Source of the DNA: Aquilaria yunnanensis
Lineage: Eukaryota; Streptophyta; Magnoliopsida; Malvales; Thymelaeaceae
NCBI GenBank assembly: GCA_039654915.1
Contig: CM077594.1
Coordinates: 15,313,001 to 15,377,000, forward strand
Direction of reading: 5' to 3'
DNA length: 64,000 nucleotides
Under the pieces are notes generated by a model. That model was not told the origin of the DNA and made no database searches. It saw only the letters and a program-made list of their open reading frames with translations. Of this stretch, positions 32,195-43,908 are shown one piece after another. The position numbers and the translations under genes were made by a program. Position 1 is the stretch's first letter. Every line of letters starts with the position of its first letter.

Positions 32195-33285
32195 ATGGAA
32201 TCGGGCCGTAGTTGGATGTACAGTAACCGTTTCTTGCCTGGCCGAAAGGGACACACACAAGAGTGGGAGGATGGGGTTGATGAATTTATATCAGTTGCTG
32301 TCTCTCATCCAGAGACAATGAGCGGGTTACGCATTCGCTGTCCGTGTCGAAAGTGTAAGAATTTGCGATTTAAATAGTGTGACGAGGTTAGAGTTCATCT
32401 GTACAAATGAGGGTTTAAGCCTTTTTACTTGAATTGGACGGCTCATGGAGATCCATTTAATGTAGCATCAGATATAGACCCGAGTGTGTGTGTCTTTGAT
32501 CAGTTTGACCAGGGGTCTTCAAGCAATCCATACGAAAGGATGGTATTAGATGCTGCTGGGCCTAATTTCTCACAATTTCCGGAAGACAATGTTGCGCAGC
32601 CGAATGAAAGTGCACAAAATTTTTTTAATCTATTGAATTCAGCATCAACCCCTCTATGGGATGGGTGCGAAAATCATTCTGAGTTATCTGCTGCTGTCCG
32701 TCTTCTTAGTAAGCACTATGAAAAAGTTGCTGTAAGTATTATAAATTTTTTTTCTTAACTATTGTTAAAATACTTCCAATGTTTTACCAATAATATCTGG
32801 GTCAAATGTATTTTATTATGTTTTTGTAGACTCGTATCAATGCAGAGATTGAGGAGCAAACACAACAAGAAGATGGATTGGAGCCAATTGATGAACTAGC
32901 AATCATTAGTACTGCATCTGGCGGTAGAAGGAGAGGGCGTGTTTTTGGATTAGGATCTGAGCAGTGTGTCATACCGGGACGCTGACAGCCAGGTGCCATC
33001 CCACCTATCGACATCACATAGGCACCGCAATTCAACGAGCAAGTACAGAAGATGATGGCGGAGGAGAATGCGCGAAGGGATGCCAAGTACGAGAGGAAGC
33101 TCGAGAGAATTAAGAGGAGACAGAGTGCAGAGATAGAGGCGAATAGAGCCGCATTGGAGGCGAACCGGGCTCAGTTGGAGATTATTTGTCGTTCGCTAAA
33201 TCTTCCGTGCCCGCCGGCTCAACCAGTTCCACAGTATCCTGATGACTCGGACTCGGAGGTTGAGGAGATAGTCGGGACTCCGTGA
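32195..33285 (+). pseudogene. CACTA transposase relic: TnpD-type N terminus joined to TnpA-type C terminus
   Basis: Exon A (32195-32731) encodes a transposase-associated domain: RSWMYSNRFLPGR, the cysteine cluster CPCRKCKN, then FNLLNSASTPLWDGCENHSE, all typical of the start of TNP2/TnpD. A GT donor at 32732 and an AG acceptor before 32830 keep the frame. Exon B (32830-33285) instead encodes the end of a Transposase_24/TnpA-type protein: GGRRRGRVFGLGSEQ, then an alanine/arginine-rich coiled coil ending DSDSEVEEIVGTP. Four in-frame stops interrupt it (two in each exon). The catalytic TNP2 core is absent. The joint suggests a deletion that fused the two transposon genes. Confidence 0.8.
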
Positions 33286-33599
33286 TGATCGTCATCAACA
33301 AGTAAATCATTTCCAAATTTTTTGTGTCATCAGAATTAAATAATAATTCTTAGACCTAATTAAGACTCAGTTGAAATTACTGAAATGTGTAATCCGTTGA
33401 ATGTTGTATAGTTTGTTCCATACATATATTTTGTTGTGTTTAATTGGTGTATTTGAGGATATTTTATGGAAATTACGTGTGCATATCTGTGACATCTTTA
33501 CTGCTGAGCAAGGCTGGGGGAAATATATAATTGGGATGTAAATTTCAAACTTGTTTCAAACTGGGAAAAATACAAAACAACCGATGCCAGGAACGCTTA

Positions 33600-34070
33600 A
33601 TGTACATTACCAACGCACAATCGGGGTTTACCAACGCGCGTGCGTTGGCGCGTTGGTAATTACCGACTGTCATTTGCATTGGTAGTTACAGATACTGTTA
33701 CCAACGTGCATGCAAGTTGGTAATTACCAACGTAAAGCTACCAACTAGCACGCGTTGGTAATTACCAACTGCCATGTGCATTGGTAATTACCAACCCCCA
33801 TACCAACTGCTGTAAGTTGGTAATTACCAACGTGGTCTCCTACCAACTGTCATGGCAGTTGGTAACTACCAACGCATATGGCAGTTGGTAATTACAATTA
33901 CGCGTTGGAAATCAAGCCTGGTTACTGACCGTTGGTAATTATCAACGTAAATTTTACCAACGTACACGCGTTGAAATTTACCAACGTGTTATTAGTTGCG
34001 CGTTGGTAAAAAAATTTCCAACAAATCGAATACCAATGTGCGTTAACTGACAGTTGGTAAACTGAGCTAT
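33600..34070. repeat. Right subterminal repeat array of the CACTA element
   Basis: More than twenty CCAACG/CGTTGG motifs, often as 'ggtaattaccaacg', which are denser and longer than the left array. Several form 'gcgcgttggcgcgttgg'-like clusters. Confidence 0.85.
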
Positions 34071-34083
34071 TTTAGTAGTGTTT

Positions 34084-35935
34084 ATTATTATTTTGTAAGC
34101 TTTTATTTATTTTTAGATAAATTGTTTATTTTTTTTATTCTTTTATTAATATTTTTTTTTTGTACGTAAATATTAGTTTTTTTAGATAAATTAATTATTC
34201 ATTTAGAACTATCTCTATTTTTTTTATAGAGAAACTAACTATTCTTTTATTATTAATTATTTGTTCTTTTAGCCAACTAGCTATTTATTTCTTTATTAGT
34301 TGACAAGTTTTAAATAAAAGAATGAATCAAAAAGTATTTTAGTTATTAGCTAGAATCACTTATTCTTCAGCTACACATTCTCCAAATTGGTTGTTGACAA
34401 AACCACGCATTGGCTAGTTCTACACTGTTAGTTGAAGAGTGGAGAGAAGGGATTTACTGGTTAGAATCGAGTTTCAAGAAAAAAATCAACACTAGGTAAG
34501 ATTTGTAAAATTGCTTTTGTAGCAATCATCTATCATATTTGAAGAGCACAACCCAGTCATCAGCCACATCATCATCCAGTCATCATCACGTCAATTAAAA
34601 TTGCCACATCATTGCACACATAGGCAACATCTTGGCACCATGTTATTATCCACAGAGGCAACACCGTGGCGCCACATCAACAACAGAATGACCGTTATCA
34701 TAATAGGATCAACAGTGATGTGTAATAGGTGGTAGATAGAATTTGCTTTAATATCTCTATCTATGTGAATTATTTTGAGCTACCAAGAAATATAAGAAGG
34801 AATTCAAGGTATTTAGTTTATGACCGTTAATGTACTTTTTTCCTAGGATGCCAGTTGTATTTGTATTTTTAGCAATTAATATATATTCTTTGCCATTGCC
34901 CTGAAAAAACTTAGATAAGTTTTTTTAAAAAATGAATAACATAAAATATAAAAAGTGAAACAAAACTAAGAAGAAAAGATAGATAAATGGAAAAAAAAAT
35001 AATGAATCAAACTGGAATAAAACAATAGACAAAGTTAAGTGCAAAAAGATAGATAGAAACTGGAATATTTTTTATTTTGTGATGATAATTTTCTAATCCA
35101 ACAGATTTATTATTTTTATTTTATAAATTATTATTATTTTTATTATTTTTTAGTTGAAATTTATTATTTTTAACTAATAGAAAGTTTGTATTATATTATT
35201 TTAAATTTAATGTCAGAGTGTGTTATTATTTTATGTCGTGCATCTGTTCTTCTAAAAATCACAAAAACAAAAAAAAAAAATGAGAGCAATAGTGAACAGT
35301 ATGGAAGAAGAAAATGAAAAAATAGATATTTTTTAAAACAAAACCAAGAATAACACAAAAAATGAAAAACAAGGAATAAAAATGGGGAAAAAATGTAAAG
35401 TAGAAAATAATAGAAATAAAAAAAATGAAAAAAAAAATGAAAAAAAAAACCAAATGAGAAAAAAAAAATGGAAGGGGAGCTGTGCTTCGAAGTTCGAACT
35501 TAGCCTCCCAGCCAGCTTCCCCTACACCTTTAGCCACTCTTCCAACCGCCTAAAATAAATACAAGTACAATACCTGTCTCAAGTCTGATCCTTTAGAATA
35601 TGTGGTTGTTAAGTTTCATAACTTCACATGATTAGTTAAGAAGGTTATTGGGTTTTCATGCAAATTCTGATGAGGTTCCTTAATCAATTGTGAATTAGTT
35701 TTAGATTGAATAATGATATTATTTACATCCCATTATATTGTCACTTTTTGAAATTTTTATTTTTCATATTCTATTTCTTCCAAATGTTCATTTTAATTGT
35801 ACGCTAAAATTTATTAGCGTGCATTGTTATAATTAAGTAAATGGTAATTTTCAAAAATTTATGTTTCACGAACATTTTAGTTTTAGGATTTTTCGTTGTT
35901 GCAAGTACACCATGATGACCTCATAAAAGGTTTGG
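34084..35935. other. Intergenic, AT-rich, no gene seen
   Basis: Low-complexity T- and A-rich DNA. A short 'gttcgaacttagcctcccagcc' stretch near 35490 resembles a box-B remnant but is not a tRNA. No gene is supported. Confidence 0.45.
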
Positions 35936-36392
35936 GGAAACGGTACTAATCATCCCTAAATTATTGCCTAGGTTGCATATTTATCCTCAAATAATAAAAT
36001 ATTGCACCGTCATCCTGAAAATATTGGCAGTATTGCAATATTTATCATCTGTGACCAAACAGAACATTTAAACCAAATTAAAGGTTTAACAAAATAATTC
36101 AACCACAAATATAAAATTTAAATTGTCTGTCAACAATCTCTCAATAAATTTAAATGCAAATTAACCTTTATTCTTTAAAGAAATCATGTAATTTCTATCA
36201 ACCTTAACTTTATATTTATGGTTGAGTTGCTTTATTAAACCTTCAATTTGGCTCAAATATTCCATGAAGTCACAGAGGACAATATTGCAATATTATCAAC
36301 AGTTTTACGATGATAGTGCAATAATTTATAATTTAAGGATGAATATGTAATATAGATGATAACTCCAGGATTATTGGTGTCGCTCATATACT
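35936..36392. mobile_element. Foldback (long inverted repeat) element
   Basis: The left arm ('actaatcatccctaaattattgc', 'catatttatcctcaaataat', 'ttgcaatatttatcatctgtga') reappears inverted on the right ('tcacagaggacaatattgcaatattatc', 'ttaaggatgaatatgtaat', 'gattattggtg'). This gives a hairpin of roughly 450 bp. The ends and target duplication could not be fixed. A solitary arm of the same family lies at 3380-3495. Confidence 0.6.
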
Positions 36393-38285
36393 CATGCACG
36401 ACGCTTCTCACAGATAGACTTCCGTAAATCTGTTGGCAATCAACACCAATGTTGTAAGAACCAAATGCGAACTAAAGAAGCCTTTGGTTAGCAGTTCCAG
36501 CCTGTTCAACCGGTTGAACAACTTTTTTACTAACCATCATAAAGAATAATTGTAATTGCTACCCACCATTGTAAAGAAAAACCAATTCTTTTCATGGTTA
36601 TAAGGGTGAGCAAACTATTCAATTATAACTGATAAAACTAGATAATCATTTTTTTTTTCAGTTTTCAGTTATTAATATGAGATGGATGATCATTTTTTTT
36701 TATTATAACTGAATAACTAATTTTTCTTCTTTGGTTCAAGTTTCTGTTAGGTGTTTTAGAAATTTAGTGACTAAAATAACCAAAATATATGGCTTATTGG
36801 ATTATTTTATGTGATGGGGCTTGATTGAAAAGAGAGAAAGGGAAATAATAGAAGTCTCAAATTTATTTATACGTGGATTAGGCCAAATCGTAAATCTATT
36901 TTGTATACACGATAGGGCTATTTTGCCCAAAATTGAAAATAGAAAAAAAAAAAAAGAGAATGAATTTTGGTTAACTGAATTACAAATTGAAAAAATCATA
37001 CTTTTTTCAGTTTTCTGTTATTTCGGTTTTCCATCCTTATTCAGTTTATTCAGTTCCTAACGTCCATGATTGAAAACTGATTTTTTTGGACAATTTAGTT
37101 TCGGTTAAAATCAAAATAATGAAATGATTATCCCCATATAGTTTACCATTTTAAATTAAATTGTTTTAGGCAACTTTGAATGAGTTTGATAGATTTTTAA
37201 GCAAATACCTAATGAGCCGATAGCTAGATTGTCAATGGTAACGGTTCACAGTTGAACCGGCCAGTTTAGTCTGGCTCTTACAATATTGATCAAACTATGT
37301 TACTCTGTCGATTAAGGCTATCATAGTGCACCAACACTTATAAATTACAACTTGACATATTTCATATTTCAAAAAGTAAGCAGATTTCTTTCTAATTTTG
37401 ATAGGTGATCTCTCATACACCTTAATATACATGTAGAGATGCTTTCTAAGTTAAAAAAAAAAAAACATGTTCTCAGGGCCCTACAAACTTGTGAAAACAG
37501 CTTAAACAGATCCATTAAGCCATGAAAATGAAACTAATGACAATATCGGACGGATGACAACTTTTAGCTTTAACTGTTGAAAGTTCTAGTGGGAGTCCAA
37601 CCTTCCAATAAAATTTGGTTGCTGGTTACATTTGCTTGAGGCTTAGGCAACATTAGGCTCCTAGTTTGCTCTTCCACTATACTTTTTTGCGCTTCCTCTA
37701 TATTTTGGGCTGAGTATAATCTTTTACTTAAAATGAAAAACTGTCTTAACAACCAAAGTTTTGGTTTAATGGTTGGGAATTGTAATAATTATCAATATCC
37801 TTAAAAAGTTCAATTCTCTACCTTCTGCTTTTACCTCTCTGATCTATCTTATGTACCAAAAAGTAAAAAATTTCTTGTGTTTGTTAAAAATGTCTTACAT
37901 TTGGATGGTTATTGGACTGTGATAGACGTCGAAAGTTACTAAAGGCCTTGAATTCAAGTGAATCACATTATCTAGTTGTACAAAGATTTTACTATTCTGT
38001 ACTTGAGGCTAATTAGTCTTTTAAACTGTTGATATTATTTGACTATAGAAGAGGGTAATTGCAAATCTTACTGGAAAAACATGGGGCAATTTTATTGTTA
38101 TAGTAAAGTGGTATACTCCCATATAATTAAGTTAATTCGCTACATTTTCCCTCGGTTTGGCAGTGATTAACTTTTATTCCTAGGTAAATTAAACATACTT
38201 TTAATTACTCCTAACTTCTTCAACATTTATGTCGGAAAAGAATGTCCTAAATTTGCAAAGATAAAAATTAATAATTTAAAATGTC
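36393..38285. other. Intergenic, no gene seen
   Basis: AT-rich. A 60-codon minus frame at 37570-37752 has no recognisable family. Confidence 0.4.
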
Positions 38286-38290
38286 CATTA

Positions 38291-38515
38291 TAATGATCTG
38301 ACAAATACTTGCAGTTTCATTGAACAAATGTGAGGTATATATACACATACAGGAGATTGGTATTTGACCAAATCTCATTTAAATGGAAATCCAATATCCT
38401 AATTTTAGTTAATTGCCTAATCTATGGGATGTGTTTGCCAATACAATAGATACATCAATAGGGGAGTTTAATGAGTTTAGTCAAATAGGCAGATAATAAG
38501 TTAATTCCTCTAATA
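38291..38515 (-). repeat. 3' LTR of the copia element
   Basis: It reads TAATGATCTGACAAATAC... to ...TTCCTCTAATA on the plus strand and matches the right LTR except for about three substitutions. Confidence 0.92.
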
Positions 38516-38522
38516 TGCCCCC

Positions 38523-41500
38523 TCAAGATGGAGCTCGGTTAGAGAGTCCAATCTTGACTAGTAAGGACTGAAAGCGAGTGCGTGGAAGCGGCTTGGTTAG
38601 TGCATCGGCTAGTTGATCTTCTGAGGATACATGAGTGACACGTAAAGCTCCACTTTGTACTTGTCCCCGAATAAAGTGATAATCAATTGCAACATGCTTC
38701 ATTCGTGAGTGGAAGACAGGATTAGAGCAAAGATGAGTTGCACCAATATTGTCACAATAAATAACTGGAGCAACAGGTAGACTTATGCCAAGCTCAGTTA
38801 GAAGGGAGCATATCCAGCGTAGCTCAGCAGCCGTAGAAGCAACAGCACGGTATTCAGCTTCCGTGGATGAGCGGGCAACCGTACGTTGTTTTTTGGAGGA
38901 CCAGGAAATGGGATTGCGACCAAGGTAAATAATGTAAGCACTGGTGGAGGTGTAGTCATCCTTATTCCCGGCCCAGTCAGCATCAGAGAAGGCATGAAGG
39001 GCTAGAGAGGTATCACGGTGTAAGGCAAGACCATGATCAGCTGTACCAGACAGATACCGCAGCAAGCGTTTGACAGCATTCCAGTGATCAGTAGAAGGTC
39101 GATGCATGAACTGAGACAGCTTGTTAACGGCATATGCAATGTCAAGGCGAGTGAGACATAAGTATTGAAGACTTCCAACTATTGTTCTGTATTCAGAAGG
39201 ATCGGGCAAGATAGTGCCGGAAGAGGTTGTGAGTGGTGGTGCAGTGGCAAGTGGAGTGAGGACAGATTTGGCTCCAGTCATGTGAGTGCGAGCGAGAAGA
39301 TCTGTGATGTATTTCCGCTGAGAGAGAAGTAAGCCAGTTGAAGTGGTGATAACTTCAATACCAAGAAAGTACGTCAAGTCACCGAGATCTTTGATGGAGA
39401 ATCGCTGGCCGAGGAGTGTGATAAACTGTTGAACGGTAGTGGCATTGCATCCTGTAATAATTATGTCATCAACATACACAAGGAGATAGACAAGATTACC
39501 TTTGTTGTGGAAGATGAACAGTGATGGGTCCGCATGAGAGTTTGTAAACCCTGAAGCTATAAGGAATTGCCGAAGCTCCTGGTACCAGGCTCGTGGTGCT
39601 TGTTTGAGACCATATATAGCCTTCCGTAGCTTGCATACATGGGTGGGATTATCACGATCAATAAAGCCTGGAGGTTGAGCCATGAAAACGTCTTCAGAGA
39701 GATGACCTTGTAAGAAGGCATTGTTGACATCGAGTTGACAAAGAGACCACCCTTGACTGACAGCAAGACTGAGAACCAAGCGAACAGTAGTTGGTTTAAC
39801 AACCGGGCTGAAAGTGTCATAGTAATCAACACCAGGACGTTGGTGGAATCCTTTGGCAACAAGTCGTGCTTTGTACCTGTCAACAGAGCCATCAGGTAGA
39901 TGTTTAATTCTATAAATCCATTTACAGCCGACAAGGTTTTGCGTGGAGTCAGAGGGGACAAGTTCCCAGGTGCCATTTCGGACAAGAGCATCATACTCTT
40001 CAACCATAGCCTGACGCCATTGAGGATGTTTAAGTGCTTGTGTTAGTGTATGTGGCTCAAGATGATGGTTTGAGGTGAGAGTAGCGGTGAGATTGAGTTT
40101 TTGGATAGGTTTATGAATTTGGTTTTTGGCACGAGTGGTCATGGTGTGAATGTTGTTGGGTGGTTTTGGATGAGGTAAGTCGGGATTAGTGCTTGTGTGG
40201 TTTGAACTTTCTGAGTAAGCAGCAGATTGTGTGGCTTGGTTCTTCGAAGGTTGGCTGAGAGTAAGTGTAGTTTCGGAGGGGGGACCGTGATTGATAAGAG
40301 TTTGAGTGTGAGAGGGGTCCGAGCTTAGGGGGGGTTGTGGAAGTGTTGAGGGGTGTAACTGTGGTAGGAAGAAAGGATGCTGAGGGAAGCCAGTTTGGTA
40401 GTGTTTGGGGACTTGGACGATGAAGATGACTTTGAATGGAGTTGAATGGAAAAACAGTTTCCACAAATTTAACATGCCTGGATGTGTAGAGTTTGGAAGT
40501 GGAAGGATCGAGACAAAGATAAGCACTTTGGGTGAGGGAGTACCCAACAAATACACACGGGGTGGAGCGAGATTCAAGTTTATGACGAGAGTAGGGACGA
40601 AGCCATGGATAGCATAAGCACCCAAAAATACGGAGTTTTGTGTAGTTTGGTGGAGAACGGAATAGGGACTCATAAGGAGAGAAGAGGGAGAGTGTGGGAG
40701 TAGGCATGCGATTAATGAGGTACACAGCGGTGGTGAAGGCAAAGTTCCAGTAAATAAGTGGAAGTGAGGCGTGAGTGAGTAGAGAGAGACCAATTTCAAC
40801 AATGTGTCGATGTCGGCGTTCAGAAAAACCATTGTGTTCAGGTGTATGTGGGGGAGTGGTGAGATGAGTAATGCCATGAAGGGATGGGAATCGATCTAAA
40901 GCTTGATATTCCCCACCATTGTCGGAGTAAAGAGTGACAATAGATTGTTTAAAATGATTTTCGACTAGTGCCTTGAACCGAATAAAGACATCGTAGACAT
41001 GAGATTTTTTCTTTAAGGGGTAATACCAGACATAGCGTGTGAAGTGATCAACGAAAATAACATAATACTTGAAGTCATCCACAGAGTAAACGGGGGAGGT
41101 CCAGACATCGGAAAAGATGATTTGTAAGGGGTGAGATGAAGTAATTGTAGATGTAGAGAAAGGAAGTTTGTGACTTTTATTAGTTAAACACGCATTACAG
41201 TGAGAGGTTTGTGATGTAGAATAAGGCAGAGAGGAAGCGGACATAATGTGTTGAAGAATGGATGATGATGGATGGCCTAACCTAGAGTGCCATTCAGATG
41301 AAGTGGTCTTGATACTGGAAAAGGCAACAAGCGGAGATGATAATTTTGGAGAGGAGGTCGGCCACTCATAGACGCCATCTTTAGTGTTTCCCGTCAGCAG
41401 TATTGCCCCCGTGCTTAGATCCTTAACATGAAAGACAGTGGGTAAGAATTCAATAGAAACATTATTGGTGTTGCAAAATTGATAGATAGATATAAGATTC

Positions 41501-42696
41501 TTTTTCATGGTAGGTACGCAAAGAATATTATGTAAAGTGAAAGTGCAAGTAGGGGTAGGGAGGGTGGTGGAACCAGTGTGGGTGATGTGAAGACCTGAGC
41601 CGTCGCCAATTGTAACGTCATCAGACCCTGCATAAAGATTATGAAGAGAGAGATTATTCAAGTCCATGGTGACATGGTGCGATGCGCCACTATCCAGCAG
41701 CCATGTGGGGGTGTCAGTGGTCTTAAGAGATGCAAAGTGTGCACGTGGTTGCCATGGTGAGGTAGGACGAGGGGTCTGTGGTCGTGTCGTTGAGGAACCA
41801 GATGAGTGTTGAGTGTTGACAAGTCGATAGAGTGGGCATCGTTTGACAGTGTGTCCTTGAGCACCACAACCTTGGCAATGCCCAAGATATGGACGTGGTG
41901 TGGATCGATCATTGCGCGGAGCATTTGATTGTTGTCGTTGATGATTAAAGGTGGTTGTGGGAGGACGCCAAGGCCTGCTGTGTTGAATGACAGGATTTGC
42001 AGTAGCTGGAAAGAAGGATGGCTGTGCATATGTTTGCTGGAGAGACGCCTCTTTGTTGATAAGTTTCTCATGAATTTCATCAAAGGAGATGGGCGTTTCT
42101 CGAGCATTGACGGCATCAATAATTCCTTTGTATTCTTCTCCAAGGCCATCAAGAATTTTATCAATGAGATCTTCTTCATCAACGGGTTTCCCCAGAAGAG
42201 CAAGTTCATCCGCCTTATGCTTAATAAACTGCATATATTCAGAGATTGTCTTGGAACCCTTGACACAGTTCTTCATTTGGTCCTTGATCTGTTTGATGTG
42301 ACCACGGGATGGTTTGGCGTAGGTGGTAGCCAAGCTTGCCCAAGCTTCCTGTGATATGGTGCTGCGTGCGAGAAGAGGTTGAATGGGTAGAGAGACTGCC
42401 CCAAGAAGTGCACTGAAGATGAGACGATCCTGGCACTTCCATGTTGTGTGGACTGGATTTGGGGTTGATTTGCCACTTTCAGTGATGGTTTGTGTGGGAC
42501 TGGGATAGGAGCCATCAAGGAAACCATACAGATCATATCCTTCTAGTAGACTTCGGATTTGGAGGCTCCATGTAATATAGTTGCTGGGAGTTAGTTTTGT
42601 GATGTTTGTAATGTTGATGGTAACCAGCGGATTAGCAGGGTCTTGGGCATTTTGAATGGTGGTATGAGAAGTTGCAGACGTTTCGTCAGAAGCCAT
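38523..42696 (-). pseudogene. gag-pol of the copia element, with one frameshift
   Basis: The frame opening at 42696 encodes gag (UBN2-like), a CCHC zinc knuckle at residues 274-287 (CQGCGAQGHTVKRC), the protease motif DSGASHH, the gag-pre-integrase motif WHSRLGH, and integrase with DNGGEY and PEHNGFSERRH. That frame terminates at 40186. Reverse transcriptase (LDVNNAFLQG, YVDDIIITG) and RNase H (YCDNIGATHL) lie in another frame that is open from 40877 to the stop at 38523. The two overlap in the variable proline/serine-rich linker between integrase and reverse transcriptase, so one small frameshift between roughly 40190 and 40430 breaks the polyprotein. All catalytic motifs otherwise look intact. 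Replicative enzymes of this element are therefore probably not made as one polyprotein. Confidence 0.9.
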
Positions 42697-42743
42697 TGCA
42701 AAGAGGGAAGGATGAGAACGAAGAAACAGGTCAGAAACGCAGA

Positions 42744-42756
42744 GGCTCTGATACCA
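42744..42756 (-). other. Primer-binding site of the copia element
   Basis: On the minus strand it reads TGGTATCAGAGCC directly after the 5' LTR, complementary to the 3' end of initiator tRNA-Met. Confidence 0.9.
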
Positions 42757-42981
42757 TAATGATCTGACAAATACTTGCAGTTTCATTGAACAAATGTGAG
42801 GTATATATACACGTACAGGAGATTGGCAGTTGACCAAATCTCATTTAAATGGAAATCCAATATCCTAATTTTAGTTAATTGCCTAATCTATGGGATGTGT
42901 TTGCCAATACAATAGATACATCAATAGGGGAGTTTAATGAGTTTAGTCAAATAGGCAGATAATAAGTTAATTCCTCTAATA
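42757..42981 (-). repeat. 5' LTR of the copia element
   Basis: A 225-bp copy, differing from the other LTR by 'acgtac' versus 'acatac' and 'ggcagttg' versus 'ggtatttg'. Confidence 0.92.
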
Positions 42982-42986
42982 CATTA

Positions 42987-43666
42987 GTTGTTAAAAAATT
43001 ATTAGATAATTTATACTTATTGAAAAACATTTAACTAACGGGTAATTTAAATTAAAATCCTCAAATTGATGTTAGACAGAATAAAAGAAATTAGATGTTA
43101 AGAGTAGGTTTCAAGAACGATGATTATTATTATTATTATTATTATTATTTTGGTATCATCAAGAGCTGTCGCGTAAAAGGATTTTTATGAAGCCGGAGGG
43201 ACTCTAGATCATTAACCCGGAAATTCAAACTACTGTCTTCGATTAGTTGATTTACTACCAAAGCCTCGGCGAAGAAAACTTAGAAAAGTACATTTCAAGC
43301 TGGTTATTTGCCCCCATAGAATCGACAAAATTATAGGTATTCTGTATTGTATATTGTTAATTATAAATTTAATAAAAATTAAAAGATTATTTTAAGATTT
43401 AAAATATTAAGTATAAATATTTTAAATATTTTTATCGATATCTTATTTCTATTATTTTTTTCTAATATAAATAATATATATATATATATATATAATGAAA
43501 TATATAGAATAAAATAAATATTTTTCAACAAAAAAAAATACTCATATATAGGAGAAAAAATAATGCTCCAATTTTTTACTCTAACCTATGTACTTTCCTC
43601 ACGGAATCACCCCTCTCATATCTAGCAAAGAGAACAAAATTTGACACTCATTTGTACTTTCATATA
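42987..43666. other. Intergenic, AT-rich
   Basis: It contains a (TTA)n run at about 43123-43149 and a (TA)n run near 43467-43492. No gene is supported. Confidence 0.45.
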
Positions 43667-43908
43667 CTCTTTTTGTTTCATAAAAGCTGGTCATTTTATT
43701 ATTTATAATAATTAATTTATAATTTTATTTTTTAAAAAAATTTATTATAAAAATATGAATATTTTATATGAAAATGAAACTTTAAATATTATAATTTATA
43801 AATATCATTTTTAATTTTTTTTTCAATATATATTAATATAAATATATTCAAATTAAATTTCAGTAAAAAATAAAATAAAATGATCAATTAATGCAAAACA
43901 GAGAGAAG
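43667..43908. mobile_element. Stowaway-like MITE, diverged
   Basis: The left end CTCTTTTTGTTTCATAA and the right end 'aatgcaaaacagagagaag' are inverse relatives. The body is AT-rich with family wording ('aatttataattttatttttt'). Confidence 0.55.

Larger units (their letters stand above)
29835..34080 (+). mobile_element. CACTA (En/Spm) transposon, internally deleted
   Basis: The termini CACTACTAAAAA and its inverse 'ttttagtagtg' are flanked by the 3-bp duplication TTT (29832-29834 and 34081-34083). Both ends carry dense arrays of CCAACG/CGTTGG motifs in direct and palindromic pairs. These are the subterminal repeats expected to bind TnpA. Inside are a spliced-looking transposase relic (32195-33285), a 5' region, and about 1.2 kb of trinucleotide-rich AT sequence. 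The 4246-bp length is far below an autonomous CACTA element, so it is a defective derivative. Confidence 0.92.
38291..42981 (-). mobile_element. Near-complete Ty1-copia retrotransposon
   Basis: Two 225-bp LTRs (38291-38515 and 42757-42981) differ at about three positions. They are flanked by the 5-bp duplication CATTA (38286-38290 and 42982-42986). The element is on the minus strand: the 5' LTR is the right-hand one, followed by the primer-binding site TGGTATCAGAGCC (42744-42756). The polypurine tract (GAGGGGGCA) lies just before the left LTR. The LTR ends read TA...TA, not TG...CA. The 4.69-kb size, short LTRs and single gag-pol fit the Ale/Retrofit group. The high LTR identity marks a recent insertion. 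Confidence 0.93.

Noticed and set aside
29855..34070. Short palindromic repeats as a CRISPR array
   Set aside because: Spacing is irregular and the repeats lie within CACTA termini of a eukaryotic genome.
35480..35560. 'gttcgaact' box-B-like stretch as a tRNA or SINE
   Set aside because: No acceptor stem, D arm or box A at the right spacing, and no second copy in the window.
37570..37752. 60-codon minus frame as a gene
   Set aside because: No motif, no splice context and isolated in AT-rich DNA.
40405..42354. Plus-strand frames over the copia element
   Set aside because: They are antisense shadows of gag-pol with no domain similarity.
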